Positions 40,055 through 52,507 are shown, numbered from the stretch's first letter. The stretch is DNA of 64,000 nt from Bacteroides sp. (GCA_014802015.1 JAAVDB010000035.1:1-64000), one strand, 5' to 3'. Numbers and translations: made by a program. Notes: generated from the sequence alone by a model not told the origin.

Positions 40055-41216
40055 AGAATCGACGTGTAAACAGCAGGAGCATAAACGCTCCGGCTGTCTG
40101 CGAGACGGCCGTGAACCAGAATGCCGGACGGTAGCCTGCATACGCCACGAGCATGCCGCCGACGAGTATGCCTGTACCCATGCCGAGATCCCAGGCGGTG
40201 AGGATCGATGAGTTGGCCGTGCCCCGCTGGTCGTGGCGCGCCACGGAGATGAACATGTTGAGAAACGCCGGAAACATGCGTCCGTTGCCGAGACCGATCA
40301 TAAGGGCTGACAGATAGAATGCCCATTCACCGGGTGCGAGCGCGAACAGCGTGTAGCCGACTGCGCTGATAAATGCTCCCTCAAGGGCGTTTTCGGTCAG
40401 ACGTCCGGCCCGCAGTGATTTGGCTCCGTACAGGCGCGAGGCGAAGAGTCCGCCCGACAGCATGGCGAAGAACAGGCCTGTGCCGTCGGTTATCCCCATC
40501 ACCTCCTTGCCGTAGATGGCTACATAATTGCTCATCACACCCCAGCAGATACTGAACATGAAGATATTGACGGCCATGAGCCATGCGCGGGTCAGAAAGA
40601 AGTGATCCATGCTCAGGTGAGGTTTGCCGTCAACCGGCCTCCGCTCGGGGAGCCTGATGGATGTCGAGCAGTAAAATCCTACGAACGCCACGGCGAGCGA
40701 TATCCAGAACAGCAGTGTGAAGTCGTCGGTGGCACTGTATATCCATATTCCTATCGACGGGGCTATGGCCATGGCCAGATTGTTGCTGAGGCCGTAATAT
40801 CCTATGCCCTCGTTGCGGCGCGACGATGGGAGCACGTCGATGGCTACGGTGCTGTTGGCCACGGTGGTGGCTCCGAATGGCAATCCGTGAATGGTCCTGA
40901 CGATGGCAAACATCAGCAGTGTCCCGGCTCCGATATAGCCCGTAAAGCAGATGAAGAATGCGAAGAAGCACAGCATCAGTACCCGCTTGCGGTTGAAACT
41001 GTCAACGATAAATCCGCAGAACGGTCTGACTAACAGCGCTGCCACAACGTAGCCTGATAGGACGAGGCCTATCATGTCCTTGTCGGCGCCAAACTGTGCA
41101 TCAAGATAGAGGGGCAGCAGGGGGGTGAGGAGGTAAAATGAGAAGAACAACATGAAATTGCCTGTCATGGCTTTACAATAGTTGCTGTTCCACAGCCGTT
41201 CGAGTTTCTCTCCCAT
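40032..41216 (-). CDS. MFS transporter
   Basis: 12-TM pattern with MFS loop (FNRKRVLML). Confidence 0.9.
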   Translation of the reverse strand: MGEKLERLWNSNYCKAMTGNFMLFFSFYLLTPLLPLYLDAQFGADKDMIGLVLSGYVVAALLVRPFCGFIVDSFNRKRVLMLCFFAFFICFTGYIGAGTLLMFAIVRTIHGLPFGATTVANSTVAIDVLPSSRRNEGIGYYGLSNNLAMAIAPSIGIWIYSATDDFTLLFWISLAVAFVGFYCSTSIRLPERRPVDGKPHLSMDHFFLTRAWLMAVNIFMFSICWGVMSNYVAIYGKEVMGITDGTGLFFAMLSGGLFASRLYGAKSLRAGRLTENALEGAFISAVGYTLFALAPGEWAFYLSALMIGLGNGRMFPAFLNMFISVARHDQRGTANSSILTAWDLGMGTGILVGGMLVAYAGYRPAFWFTAVSQTAGAFMLLLFTRRFFNRRRLE

Positions 41217-41278
41217 ATCGCTATTTTTTTTGCGACTGCAAATTTAGCAATAATTTCTCACTTACAGATATAAAAAAT

Positions 41279-41313
41279 CATCCGCTCGGCAGCTATCATG
41301 CGCCGGGCGGATG
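41279..41313 (-). terminator. Hairpin terminator, copy 1
   Basis: catccgctcggc-agctatcatgc-gccgggcggatg. Confidence 0.7.
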
Positions 41314-41358
41314 AATATTGGTCTAAGTCTTATTATCGGCTGAAAGTGTCGCGGGTGA

Positions 41359-42564
41359 TTATTTGATTACAACCTTCTCGACCTTCGAGCCCTGCTTGCG
41401 GACGAAGATGCCGTTGGCAGGATTGTTGACACGCTGGCCGTTGAGGTTGTAATACTCTACAGGTGCGTTTTCATTGTCAGCCTCGACGAGTGAGATACCT
41501 GACTTGTCGGGACCCTCGAAGTAGAACTGGAGATTTCTGTGAAGACCTGAGCCACTGCCTACATAGATGTTGGCCTTATAGTTTTTGCCATCGTTCTCCG
41601 CCTTGTCTACACGAACGAGGTATGACTTGGTAAGGTCGATGTAGGGTTTGCTGACCGAGGTAGGTCTTGCCTCGCCCTGAGTATGATAAACGGCTTTCTT
41701 AAGATACTCGTTCTCAGTTTCGGGTTTGCCATCATACTGAGTGATATAATTATAGGTAAGACCTACGACCTCTTTTTCCATTACATTATCCTTCAGTGTA
41801 ATGGCGATGCTGTTGTCATTGGGATCGTTAGGATCGAATGAGAATGACATCGGCTGGGTGGAATCGAGGAAGTTTGAGATGGTGTAGATGCCCTCCTTCT
41901 CGTCAACAGTAAGGGTGGTGGCATACGGGAGATTGGACTCGGATGTGCCGTTCTCATTCAATACCTTAATAGTGAGAGGAGTTGCATTGGGCTCCGGGCC
42001 ATTGAGGTAAAATTTGAGACGATAAGTGCGGTCTATGTCATAAATAGTAGGATCGCCGGGGAACTGCATGTGATTGGTGATCGCCTTCAGTGTCATAGTT
42101 ATCTCGTAATTGCCATTGAGATTATCTGACAGCTGTGCGTATGTCTCATCAAGAGCATTGAAGATGTAGGGAGTTTCAACCTCTTTTTCAGCCTTTGCGT
42201 CATCAGTCCAAAGTTTGCAGACAATATTCTCTTCGGAATCAGGCTTCAGGATATAAGAATTTATACCTCCCCACTGAGCATATTCTGACTTTACATTACC
42301 GATAAAGTTAATGAATGTGTGGGAATCGGCAGAGATGCCACGTCCTAAAGTGAATGAGAGGGGAGCGCCTGACTGAAGAAAATTATCAATGGTGAATACT
42401 CCATCATTATTAGTTATGTTGATGTCGTATGAGCCAACCTCAGTATAATCATAAATCCATTCATAATCACCATAGATTTCCACGGTGATGGTCTGCTGTT
42501 CGGCGTTTACAAGACTTGCGCCGGACACGAGGAGTGATCCGAGAAGAGTAAAGATTTTTTTCAT
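41359..42564 (-). CDS. Secreted protein of unknown function with a C-terminal sorting-like tail
   Basis: Signal peptide; C-terminus ENAPVEYYNLNGQRVNNPANGIFVRKQGSKVEKVVIK shared with 42808..43467. Confidence 0.7.
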   Translation of the reverse strand: MKKIFTLLGSLLVSGASLVNAEQQTITVEIYGDYEWIYDYTEVGSYDINITNNDGVFTIDNFLQSGAPLSFTLGRGISADSHTFINFIGNVKSEYAQWGGINSYILKPDSEENIVCKLWTDDAKAEKEVETPYIFNALDETYAQLSDNLNGNYEITMTLKAITNHMQFPGDPTIYDIDRTYRLKFYLNGPEPNATPLTIKVLNENGTSESNLPYATTLTVDEKEGIYTISNFLDSTQPMSFSFDPNDPNDNSIAITLKDNVMEKEVVGLTYNYITQYDGKPETENEYLKKAVYHTQGEARPTSVSKPYIDLTKSYLVRVDKAENDGKNYKANIYVGSGSGLHRNLQFYFEGPDKSGISLVEADNENAPVEYYNLNGQRVNNPANGIFVRKQGSKVEKVVIK

Positions 42565-42628
42565 ACAAAAAATGTTTATTGGTTTATATAATTAATGTTT
42601 CATAATAAAATGCAGGTCTATGAGCCTA

Positions 42629-42659
42629 CAAAGATACCTCTTTAAATGTTAAAAACAAA
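42629..42659 (-). promoter_or_regulatory. Bacteroidetes-type promoter (TTTG-N19-TATCTTTG)
   Basis: Consensus elements upstream of 41359..42564. Confidence 0.65.
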
Positions 42660-42727
42660 TTTTTAAAGAAAAAAGTAATGATTTTTTCTCAATTATAATT
42701 CATTTTGTCAGTTTTATTCCAAAAAAT

Positions 42728-42762
42728 CATCCGCTCGGCGCATGATGGCTGCCGAGCGGATG
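42728..42762 (-). terminator. Hairpin terminator, copy 2 (flipped relative to copy 1)
   Basis: catccgctcggc-gcatgatggct-gccgagcggatg. Confidence 0.7.
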
Positions 42763-42807
42763 AATATTAGTCTATGTCGTATTATCGGCTGAAAGTGTCG
42801 CGGGTGA

Positions 42808-43467
42808 TTATTTGATGACAACCTTCTCGACCTTCGAGCCCTGCTTGCGGACGAAGATGCCGTTGGCGGGATTGTTGACGCGCTGGCCGTTGAGGTTGTA
42901 ATACTCTACGGGTGCGTTCTCGTCATTAGCCTCGATGAGCGAAAGGCCTGTCTCGGTGGGTGCATTGAAGAAGAACGATACGTAGTAATCAAGGTCCTTA
43001 TCGTTATCGTCGGTACCCATTACATAGAATGAGGCATAGTAATCATAACCGTAAGTAGCCTTATTCACACGCATTGCGTAAGTGTAATCTGTCGTACCAT
43101 CGTTATAAATCATGGGGTAATATACGTTGGTGGATCCGCTTCCTTTGGCATCATAAACTATTCCGGTCGGATATCTTTTCTTATCCGCTGTCATAAGATA
43201 GTAGCATCCATCACCACCATCATATATGTTACCGGTCAATTCAACGGGCGATTCATCTTTAGTTGAATCGAACTTGAACGAGAGGGGAGCGCCCGTATTG
43301 AGAAAGTTTGTTATAGTGTATACTCCGTCCGAATATGTGAGGTCGGCTTCATAGCTCTTGCACTCAACTCCGTCATAATCTTCGATGTCAACGGTTACTG
43401 ATTCAGCTCTTGCTATAGACATACATGACAGCAGAGCACAGGCACAGAGAGTAAAAATTTTCTTCAT
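42808..43467 (-). CDS. Secreted protein of unknown function, paralogous tail
   Basis: Signal peptide and identical 37-aa C-terminal tail. Confidence 0.7.
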   Translation of the reverse strand: MKKIFTLCACALLSCMSIARAESVTVDIEDYDGVECKSYEADLTYSDGVYTITNFLNTGAPLSFKFDSTKDESPVELTGNIYDGGDGCYYLMTADKKRYPTGIVYDAKGSGSTNVYYPMIYNDGTTDYTYAMRVNKATYGYDYYASFYVMGTDDNDKDLDYYVSFFFNAPTETGLSLIEANDENAPVEYYNLNGQRVNNPANGIFVRKQGSKVEKVVIK

Positions 43468-43665
43468 ACGCAGATATTTTAATGGGTTAAATTTTATAGT
43501 TGTAATGTAGAATTATTGATTACACTTTTTTGACATGCAAATGTAAGGAATTTATTTTAATTATTGGTGTTTTTTGAATAAAATAAAAAAATAATTAAAA
43601 AAATAATTGATAATTCTAACCTGCCGGCAAGATTCAACTTTTGTATGCATTCTGTTGTTTAACTA

Positions 43666-44409
43666 ATGTTAATGCTTATAGATATGGACAATTCACACAT
43701 TACAACGACAGCGTCCGGTCAGACGCAACAGCCGGAGTCGCATCACACACCGCGCATCATCACGATTATGGATCTGTTGGTGCTTATCCTGTCGGCGTTA
43801 CTGATAGTATTCATTTCGATCGATACGTTCGAGAAAGTCGATTTTCTCGAAAATCACCGCTACATGCAGTTTCAGCTGTGGGTGTGCGTGTTCTTTATGA
43901 TAGATTTTTTTGTCGAGCTGGCATATTCGCACGACAAATGGCGATTCTTCAGGCGGAGATTTTTATTCCTGCTGCTGTCGGTGCCGTATCTGAACATAGT
44001 TAATCTCGCACACATCGAGCTGTCAGGCGAGGTGCTGTATTTCGTGCGTTTCATCCCCTTGGCCCGCGGTGCGCTCGCCATGTCGATTGTGACCGGCTAT
44101 CTGTCGAGCAATGCCGTGACCAGTCTGTTCATGTCCTATCTCGTGATACTGCTGATGATCACATATTTCTGCTCGCTCATATTCTATGAGATGGAACAGC
44201 CTGTCAATCCGCAGGTTCAGACCTATTGGTCGGCGCTGTGGTGGGCGTTTATGAATATGTCGACCGTCGGATGCAACATCTCGCCCGTCACCGTCACCGG
44301 TAAACTCGTGGCCGTAGTGCTGCCGATCATGGGCATGGTGATATTCCCGCTGTTTACGGTCTATCTGACCGACTATGTGCAGCGTAACGCCAAATGGAAG
44401 TCGAATTGA
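43666..44409 (+). CDS. Voltage-gated-type potassium channel-like membrane protein
   Basis: Six-TM-like hydropathy, pore region WWAFMNMSTVGCNISPVT. Confidence 0.75.
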   Translation: MLMLIDMDNSHITTTASGQTQQPESHHTPRIITIMDLLVLILSALLIVFISIDTFEKVDFLENHRYMQFQLWVCVFFMIDFFVELAYSHDKWRFFRRRFLFLLLSVPYLNIVNLAHIELSGEVLYFVRFIPLARGALAMSIVTGYLSSNAVTSLFMSYLVILLMITYFCSLIFYEMEQPVNPQVQTYWSALWWAFMNMSTVGCNISPVTVTGKLVAVVLPIMGMVIFPLFTVYLTDYVQRNAKWKSN

Positions 44410-44431
44410 TGATGATTCGGGAAATTTTTCG

Positions 44432-46075
<1,644 letters not shown>

Positions 46076-46110
46076 CTGATATTCCCGTACACCTTATAAT
46101 ATATAACAAA

Positions 46111-46140
46111 GAGGCCGCGTTCAATTTTGAACGCGGCCTC
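46111..46140. terminator. Bidirectional terminator hairpin
   Basis: Perfect 14-bp stem gaggccgcgttcaa/ttgaacgcggcctc between convergent genes. Confidence 0.85.
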
Positions 46141-46151
46141 ATGTCGTTTCG

Positions 46152-47207
46152 TTACCGGGCTGTAAGGCTATGATAAATCTTTTCGAGCCGGTCAATGCTC
46201 TTGGGCAAGGAGAATCTTTCGGAGATCGTAGCGAATGCATTCCGGCTTAATGTGATCCTTAGCTCGCGATTGTTTGCAAGGCTCTTCAGAGTATCGGCAA
46301 GAGCCACGATGTCGCCCGGTTCTATCATATAACCGTTGATACCGTCATCCACCACTTCGGGGATCGAAGCGATACGGGTAGTGACCGAGGGTATGCCCTG
46401 AGCCATCGTCTCAAGTATTGTCATAGGCAACCCTTCATTGTAGGACGGCAGTACATTGATAATGGTGTCGGCTATCAGTGCGCGTTTGTCATCGCCGTCA
46501 ATCCATCCTATGTGGCCTATGCGGTGTGCGATGCCGAGGCGCTCGGCTTCGATTCTGACCTCATCGGTCTCTCCGTCACCGCATAGATTGAACCTGACAT
46601 CCGGCTCAATCTGCGTGTCAATCATGCTGATGGCTTTCAGCAGGTCGTACGCACCTTTGCGTTTACCGAGACGCCCGAGCAGAGTGATGCTCTTACCGTC
46701 GGGATTGTAGGGATTGACCGGGGGGAGGCTCACGGCATTATATACGACATCAACCCGTGCGTCGGGTGCTTTGGATCTGATCATGTCGGTCAGACGGTTG
46801 CTGAGGACGATATTGGTGTCGACTTCGGTCAGGACTTTCTTAATAAATCGTTTCAGCCGGGGTGATGCGGAGGCGTAATATTCCTCAAATTCGGCACCGT
46901 GGTGATGCATCACCACGGGTATGCCGAATCGTTTGAGAGTAAGTGCTATGATAGCTTTGCGTATGAAACTGCCACGTTCGGCTGTGTGAAGATGGGCTAT
47001 GTCGATCTTTTTTCTTACCGCCAGGCTCAATATACGAGAATAGGCTTTGGCGAAATATGTTATTAATTCAGCCTTGCCTGCATCACGGTGAGTCGGGACA
47101 AAAGTTATGTCTATGTCATGCCAGCCGGAATAACCGAGATAGCCTTTTAACACCGACACCATCCCCCCTTTGTAGGACAGGTCGGAACAACACATAAGCA
47201 CGTTCAT
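46152..47207 (-). CDS. Glycosyltransferase family 4
   Basis: GT-B architecture: SITLLGRLGKRKGAYDLLKA, EGLPMTILETMAQGIPSVTT. Confidence 0.9.
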   Translation of the reverse strand: MNVLMCCSDLSYKGGMVSVLKGYLGYSGWHDIDITFVPTHRDAGKAELITYFAKAYSRILSLAVRKKIDIAHLHTAERGSFIRKAIIALTLKRFGIPVVMHHHGAEFEEYYASASPRLKRFIKKVLTEVDTNIVLSNRLTDMIRSKAPDARVDVVYNAVSLPPVNPYNPDGKSITLLGRLGKRKGAYDLLKAISMIDTQIEPDVRFNLCGDGETDEVRIEAERLGIAHRIGHIGWIDGDDKRALIADTIINVLPSYNEGLPMTILETMAQGIPSVTTRIASIPEVVDDGINGYMIEPGDIVALADTLKSLANNRELRITLSRNAFATISERFSLPKSIDRLEKIYHSLTAR

Positions 47208-47224
47208 GGGTTTATAATGTCATT

Positions 47225-48397
47225 TTATAGCGCCAGATTATAGATCTCGGTGGTGTCTCGGGCCGTCAGTCGTACATATCCGCCGATCTCCTCACCTTTA
47301 TTAAGATGCAGTTTCTCGACCATCAGGGGGATGTCAGTCTCTTTGACACCGAGTTCGGTGAGCGAGGCCGGTAGTCCGAGTGACGAGAAGAATGCGCGCA
47401 GGCGGGCTATGCCCTCCATTGCAGCCGACAGGTCGTCAGGATCGGTCACGCCGAGCGCACGCCGAGCCAACTGGGCGGTCTTGGCCGGATTGCGGCGCGA
47501 TACGTATGTCATCCATGCGGGTACCATTACTGCGAGTCCGGCACCGTGGGCCACCTCGGGATAGAGGGCGCTGACCTCATGCTCCATGAAGTGTGAGGTC
47601 CAATCCTCGACCCTGCCGGTACCGCACACACCGTTATGGGCGAGTGTGCCGCTCCACATGATGTTGGCGCGGGCGTCATAGTCATCCGGCTTGGCCATAA
47701 CCTTGGGAGCTTCGGTCATAATGGCCTGAATAAGTCCCTCAGCCACACGGTCGGTGACCTCGACCTCGGGTGTGGGTGAGAAGTAGCGCTCGAAGATGTG
47801 TATCATCATGTCGCAGATGCCGCAAGCTGTCTGATAGGGGGGGAGTGTGTAGGTCAGTTCGGGATTGAGACATGAGAATTTCGGACGGAGCGCCATGTCT
47901 GTGCGCAGCGATATTTTCTTCATGCCGTCACGGTGGGTGATGACCGAGTTGCCGCTCCCCTCGCTGCCTGCGGCCGGGATGGTGAGCACGACACCTATAG
48001 GCAGAGCATTGTCAACGATGGTCTTGCCGGCATAGAAATCCCAGAAGTCTCCGTCGTATAGGATGCCGGCGGCAATGGCTTTGGCTGTGTCAATAGCAGA
48101 ACCTCCACCGACAGCGATAACGCCGTCCACCGCTGCCGAGCGGCCGAGGTCGATACCTTCATAGACCTTTTCATCAGTGGGGTTGGGCTGTACGCCTCCG
48201 AGCTCCGTGTAGGTTATGCCCTCGCTGTCAAGTGACGCCTTGACGCGGTCGAGCAGGCCGGAGCGTATCACGCTGCCCTTACCGTAGACAAGCAGCACAT
48301 GACTCATGCCGTAAATTCGAGCCTGTGTGCCAACGGCTCTCTCTGCATCCTTGCCGAAAACGTAGCGGGTGGGAGTGATGTAAGTGAAGTTGTTCAT
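47225..48397 (-). CDS. Iron-containing alcohol dehydrogenase (NADPH-dependent butanol dehydrogenase-like)
   Basis: GGGSAIDTAKAIA, metal-binding HIFERYF and HGAGLAV motifs. Confidence 0.93.
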   Translation of the reverse strand: MNNFTYITPTRYVFGKDAERAVGTQARIYGMSHVLLVYGKGSVIRSGLLDRVKASLDSEGITYTELGGVQPNPTDEKVYEGIDLGRSAAVDGVIAVGGGSAIDTAKAIAAGILYDGDFWDFYAGKTIVDNALPIGVVLTIPAAGSEGSGNSVITHRDGMKKISLRTDMALRPKFSCLNPELTYTLPPYQTACGICDMMIHIFERYFSPTPEVEVTDRVAEGLIQAIMTEAPKVMAKPDDYDARANIMWSGTLAHNGVCGTGRVEDWTSHFMEHEVSALYPEVAHGAGLAVMVPAWMTYVSRRNPAKTAQLARRALGVTDPDDLSAAMEGIARLRAFFSSLGLPASLTELGVKETDIPLMVEKLHLNKGEEIGGYVRLTARDTTEIYNLAL

Positions 48398-48425
48398 GAT
48401 CAGTATGTGGTGTCTTTAATAAAAA

Positions 48426-48470
48426 ATAGCAGCGGCCTCAGATGTCTTAATCATAGTCGGCCACTGCTAT
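48426..48470 (-). terminator. Hairpin downstream of mutB
   Basis: atagcagcggcc...ggccactgctat. Confidence 0.6.
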
Positions 48471-48490
48471 TATATCAGGATCGGGAGTGA

Positions 48491-50623
48491 TTATTCACCA
48501 CCGAGGATCTCAAGCATCTTGATAGCCGAGACAGGGATGCGGGTACCGGGGCCGAAGATAGCTGCGACACCTGCCTTGTAGAGGAAGTCGTAATCCTGAG
48601 CGGGGATGACGCCTCCGGCAGTCACGAGGATGTCCTCGCGGCCGAGTTTCTTAAGCTCTTCGATCACCTGCGGGATGAGGGTCTTGTGACCGGCGGCGAG
48701 CGATGACACACCGAGGATGTGTACGTCGTTCTCGACTGCCATACGGGCAGCCTCGGCAGGGGTCTGGAAGAGGGGACCCATGTCGACGTCAAATCCGCAG
48801 TCGGCATAGCCTGTGGCTACGACCTTGGCACCGCGGTCGTGACCGTCCTGGCCCATCTTTGCAATCATGATACGGGGTTGACGACCCTCGCGTTTTGCGA
48901 ACTCCTCGCACATCTGCTGTGCCTTGATGAAGTCGGGGTCCTGCTTGGTTTCTGAAGAGTACACGCCTGAAATAGTTCTGATTACTGCTTTATAACGGCC
49001 TACGACCTCTTCGCAGGCATCTGAGATCTCACCGAGGGTGGCGCGGACACCGGCAGCCTTGACTGCGAGGTCGAGGAGGTTGCCCTCCTTGGTGCGTACA
49101 CATTCGGTGATGGCTTCGAGTGCTTTCTTGACAGCAGCCTCGTCACGATGCTCCTTGAGGTCGACGAGACGTGCCACCTGATCCTTACGCACCTCGGTGT
49201 TGTCAATCTCAAGGATGTCGATGGGATCCTCGTGGTCGAGACGATACTTGTTGATACCCACGATGGTCTGACGGCCTGAGTCGATGCGGGCCTGGGTGCG
49301 GGCCGATGCCTCCTCGATACGCATCTTGGGCAGACCGCTTTCGATAGCCTTGGCCATGCCGCCGAGTTTCTCGATCTCCTGGATATGCTCCCATGCGCGG
49401 TGAGCGATCTCGTTGGTGAGCGCTTCCACGTAGTATGAGCCGCCCCACGGGTCAACCTGCTTAGTGACCATGGTCTCCTCCTGAATGTAGATCTGGGTGT
49501 TACGTGCGATACGTGCCGAGAAGTCGGTCGGGAGTGCGATGGCCTCGTCAAGCGCGTTGGTGTGGAGACTCTGAGTGTGGCCGAGTGCGGCGCCCATAGC
49601 CTCGATACAGGTACGGCCTACGTTGTTGAAGGGGTCCTGCTCGGTAAGTGACCAGCCCGATGTCTGCGAGTGTGTGCGCAGGGCGAGCGATTTGGGATTC
49701 TTGGGGTTGAACTGCTTGACGATCTTGGCCCAGAGCAGACGTGCGGCACGCATCTTGGCTACCTCCATGAAGTAGTTCATGCCGATGGCCCAGAAGAACG
49801 ACAGACGGGGTGCGAACGCGTCGATGTCGATGCCGGCGTTGACACCTGCGCGGAGATATTCGAGACCGTCGCAGAGGGTGTAGGCGAGCTCGATGTCACA
49901 TGTGGCACCTGCCTCCTGCATGTGGTAACCCGAGATTGAGATCGAGTTGAACTTGGGCATATTCTGCGAAGTGTACTCGAAGATGTCGGCGATAATGCGC
50001 ATCGAGAACTCCGGGGGATAGATATAGGTGTTACGCACCATGAACTCCTTGAGGATGTCGTTCTGGATGGTACCTGCCATCTCCTCAAGTTTGGCACCCT
50101 GTTCGAGTCCGGCGTTGATGTAGAACGCGAGGACGGGAAGCACGGCACCGTTCATGGTCATGGAGACGGACATCTTGTTCAAGGGTATACCCTCGAAGAG
50201 CACCTTCATGTCCTCAAGCGAGCAGATGGATACACCTGCCTTACCTACGTCACCGACTACACGTTCGTGGTCGGCGTCATAACCGCGGTGTGTGGCGAGG
50301 TCAAATGCCACTGAGAGGCCCTTCTGACCTGCGGCGAGGTTGCGGCGGTAGAATGCGTTTGACTCGGCTGCTGTCGAGAATCCGGCATACTGACGGATGG
50401 TCCAGGGACGCAGGGGATACATGGCGCTGTACGGGCCGCGGAGGAACGGAGGAATACCTGAAACGTAGTTGAGGTGTTCGAGACCTTCGAGGTCGTCCTT
50501 GGTATAAATGGGCTTGACGGGGATAAGCTCGGGGGTGAGCCATTCTTCCCCCTTGGTCTCGGGGACGTGACGGTCACCGAAAGCGTCTTTTACAATGTCA
50601 ATGTCTTTGAAATTGGGTTTCAT
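48491..50623 (-). CDS. mutB: Methylmalonyl-CoA mutase large subunit
   Basis: [39 protein letters not shown]12-binding DGHDRGAKV. Confidence 0.97.
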   Translation of the reverse strand: MKPNFKDIDIVKDAFGDRHVPETKGEEWLTPELIPVKPIYTKDDLEGLEHLNYVSGIPPFLRGPYSAMYPLRPWTIRQYAGFSTAAESNAFYRRNLAAGQKGLSVAFDLATHRGYDADHERVVGDVGKAGVSICSLEDMKVLFEGIPLNKMSVSMTMNGAVLPVLAFYINAGLEQGAKLEEMAGTIQNDILKEFMVRNTYIYPPEFSMRIIADIFEYTSQNMPKFNSISISGYHMQEAGATCDIELAYTLCDGLEYLRAGVNAGIDIDAFAPRLSFFWAIGMNYFMEVAKMRAARLLWAKIVKQFNPKNPKSLALRTHSQTSGWSLTEQDPFNNVGRTCIEAMGAALGHTQSLHTNALDEAIALPTDFSARIARNTQIYIQEETMVTKQVDPWGGSYYVEALTNEIAHRAWEHIQEIEKLGGMAKAIESGLPKMRIEEASARTQARIDSGRQTIVGINKYRLDHEDPIDILEIDNTEVRKDQVARLVDLKEHRDEAAVKKALEAITECVRTKEGNLLDLAVKAAGVRATLGEISDACEEVVGRYKAVIRTISGVYSSETKQDPDFIKAQQMCEEFAKREGRQPRIMIAKMGQDGHDRGAKVVATGYADCGFDVDMGPLFQTPAEAARMAVENDVHILGVSSLAAGHKTLIPQVIEELKKLGREDILVTAGGVIPAQDYDFLYKAGVAAIFGPGTRIPVSAIKMLEILGGE

Positions 50624-50644
50624 ATCTTTACGGGGATGAATGGT

Positions 50645-52507
50645 TTACTTATTGAGCAGACGGTTGTTGAAGTCGCGCAGTGTCTCAAGCACGTTGCAAC
50701 GTACATGTACGTAGTCGTTGATGCCCTGAGCCTTGAGGTCGTCCATGCAGGCGGGTGCTCCGGCTACGACAAACTCGGCGCGGCCGTCGAGATACTTGAA
50801 TGCTGCGGGGGCAAACTCGGCATATTCGTCATCGCTTGAGCAGAGCACGACGATGTCGGCACCCTTCTCAAGTGCGGCATCCACACCCTCCTCTACTGTA
50901 TTGAATCCGAGATTGTCGATAATCTCATAACCTGCACATCCGAAGAAGTTGCCCGAGAACTGGGCGCGTGCCAGACGCATGGCGAGGTTGCCGATGGTGA
51001 GCATGAACACCTTGGGACGGTGTGCGGCTGCCTCGGTGGCAAGACGAAGGTCCTCGAAGTCGCTTGATGCACGCTTGGTGGGGAGACCGGCTGCATTCTC
51101 GCATCCGTCGTGACCCGAGCATGTGCAGGGGAGTGAACCCTTGAGCTCGACAATCTTGTCGGCTGCCATCTCGTTGACGTTGGGATACTGGTTGGTGCCG
51201 AGGAGGATTTCCTTGCGCTTGGCTACGTCGGTGTGACGCTTCTCGGCGCTCTCGCGTACGGCTTTCTGCACGTCACCGTCGTTGCAGCAGGCGAGGAATC
51301 CACCCTTGTCCTCAACGTCGAGGAAGAGTTTCCATGCCTCTTTGGCGATGGCTACCGTGAGAGTCTCTACATAATAAGAACCGCCGGCGGGGTCGATAAC
51401 CTTGTCAAGATGGCTCTCCTCTTTGAGCAGGTGCTGCTGGTTGCGTGCGATACGCTCTGAGAACTCATCAGGAGTTTTGAAGGGTGCGTCAAACGGGGTG
51501 ACTGTGATAGAGTCAACACCTGCGAGTGCGGCCGACATTGATTCGGTCTGGCTGCGGAGCAGGTTGACGTGTGCGTCATAAAGTGTCTGGTTGAAGCGCG
51601 AAGTCGTAGCGTGAGCCACCATCTTGGCTGCACAGTCGCACTCGGGCTTGTACTGAGCTACGATCTGAGCCCAGAGCATACGGGCGGCACGGAATTTTGC
51701 AAGCTCCATGAAGAAGTTGCTCGAAACGCCCATGTTGAACTTGATGCGGTTGGCTACCTCGGCAGCGCTGCGGCCGGCCTCGGTGAGGAGTGTGAGCCAT
51801 GATGCGCCCCAGGCGAGTGCATAGCCGAGTTCCTGATATATGTATGCGCCGGCGTTACTGAGCATGTCGCTGTCGACACCGAGCACGCGCAGACCCTTGA
51901 CATCCTTGACGGCGTCGAGGAGTTCGCACGACATGGCCACGAGACGATCGGCCTCGAATGCCTCGCCCTTGCGCAGAGGTTTCTTGAAGGGATTGAAGTT
52001 GATTGAACCCTTGAATGTGTCAGCACATCCGTTTTCCTTTACGTATGCCACGAGAGCCTGTGCGAGGGGCAGGGCTTTCTTGATACAGCATGAGAAGTTT
52101 ACTTCCACCTTGGTCAGATCGATGCCGTTGAGCAGAGTTGCTACAGTCTCGGCGGTGGGATCCTGAACCTTGAATCCGAGTGAGTTCACACCCTTGGTGA
52201 GGACATCGGCCGCGATGCGGTTGGCCTCTTCAGGAGTCTCGGCGATGATCTCCTGACGCACCAGCCAGTCATTGTCGGTACGTGTGCCGCGGAGATAGGG
52301 GTATTCACCGGGAAGTGAATTGGTGGTCGCGAGGTCTTCGATGTCCTCAAGCCTGTACATGGGCTGAACATTAAAGCCTTCGTTGGTGCGCCAGACGAGT
52401 TTTTTGTCAAACGGGGCACCTTTCAGGTCAGCCTCCACTTTGGCTTTCCATTCTGCAGTGGAAACCGGGGGAAACTGCTCAAACAATTTTTCTTTTTTTT
52501 CTGCCAT
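50645..52507 (-). CDS. mutA: Methylmalonyl-CoA mutase small subunit
   Basis: MutA-like domain homologous to mutB, adjacent to it, degenerate B12-binding domain. Confidence 0.95.
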   Translation of the reverse strand: MAEKKEKLFEQFPPVSTAEWKAKVEADLKGAPFDKKLVWRTNEGFNVQPMYRLEDIEDLATTNSLPGEYPYLRGTRTDNDWLVRQEIIAETPEEANRIAADVLTKGVNSLGFKVQDPTAETVATLLNGIDLTKVEVNFSCCIKKALPLAQALVAYVKENGCADTFKGSINFNPFKKPLRKGEAFEADRLVAMSCELLDAVKDVKGLRVLGVDSDMLSNAGAYIYQELGYALAWGASWLTLLTEAGRSAAEVANRIKFNMGVSSNFFMELAKFRAARMLWAQIVAQYKPECDCAAKMVAHATTSRFNQTLYDAHVNLLRSQTESMSAALAGVDSITVTPFDAPFKTPDEFSERIARNQQHLLKEESHLDKVIDPAGGSYYVETLTVAIAKEAWKLFLDVEDKGGFLACCNDGDVQKAVRESAEKRHTDVAKRKEILLGTNQYPNVNEMAADKIVELKGSLPCTCSGHDGCENAAGLPTKRASSDFEDLRLATEAAAHRPKVFMLTIGNLAMRLARAQFSGNFFGCAGYEIIDNLGFNTVEEGVDAALEKGADIVVLCSSDDEYAEFAPAAFKYLDGRAEFVVAGAPACMDDLKAQGINDYVHVRCNVLETLRDFNNRLLNK

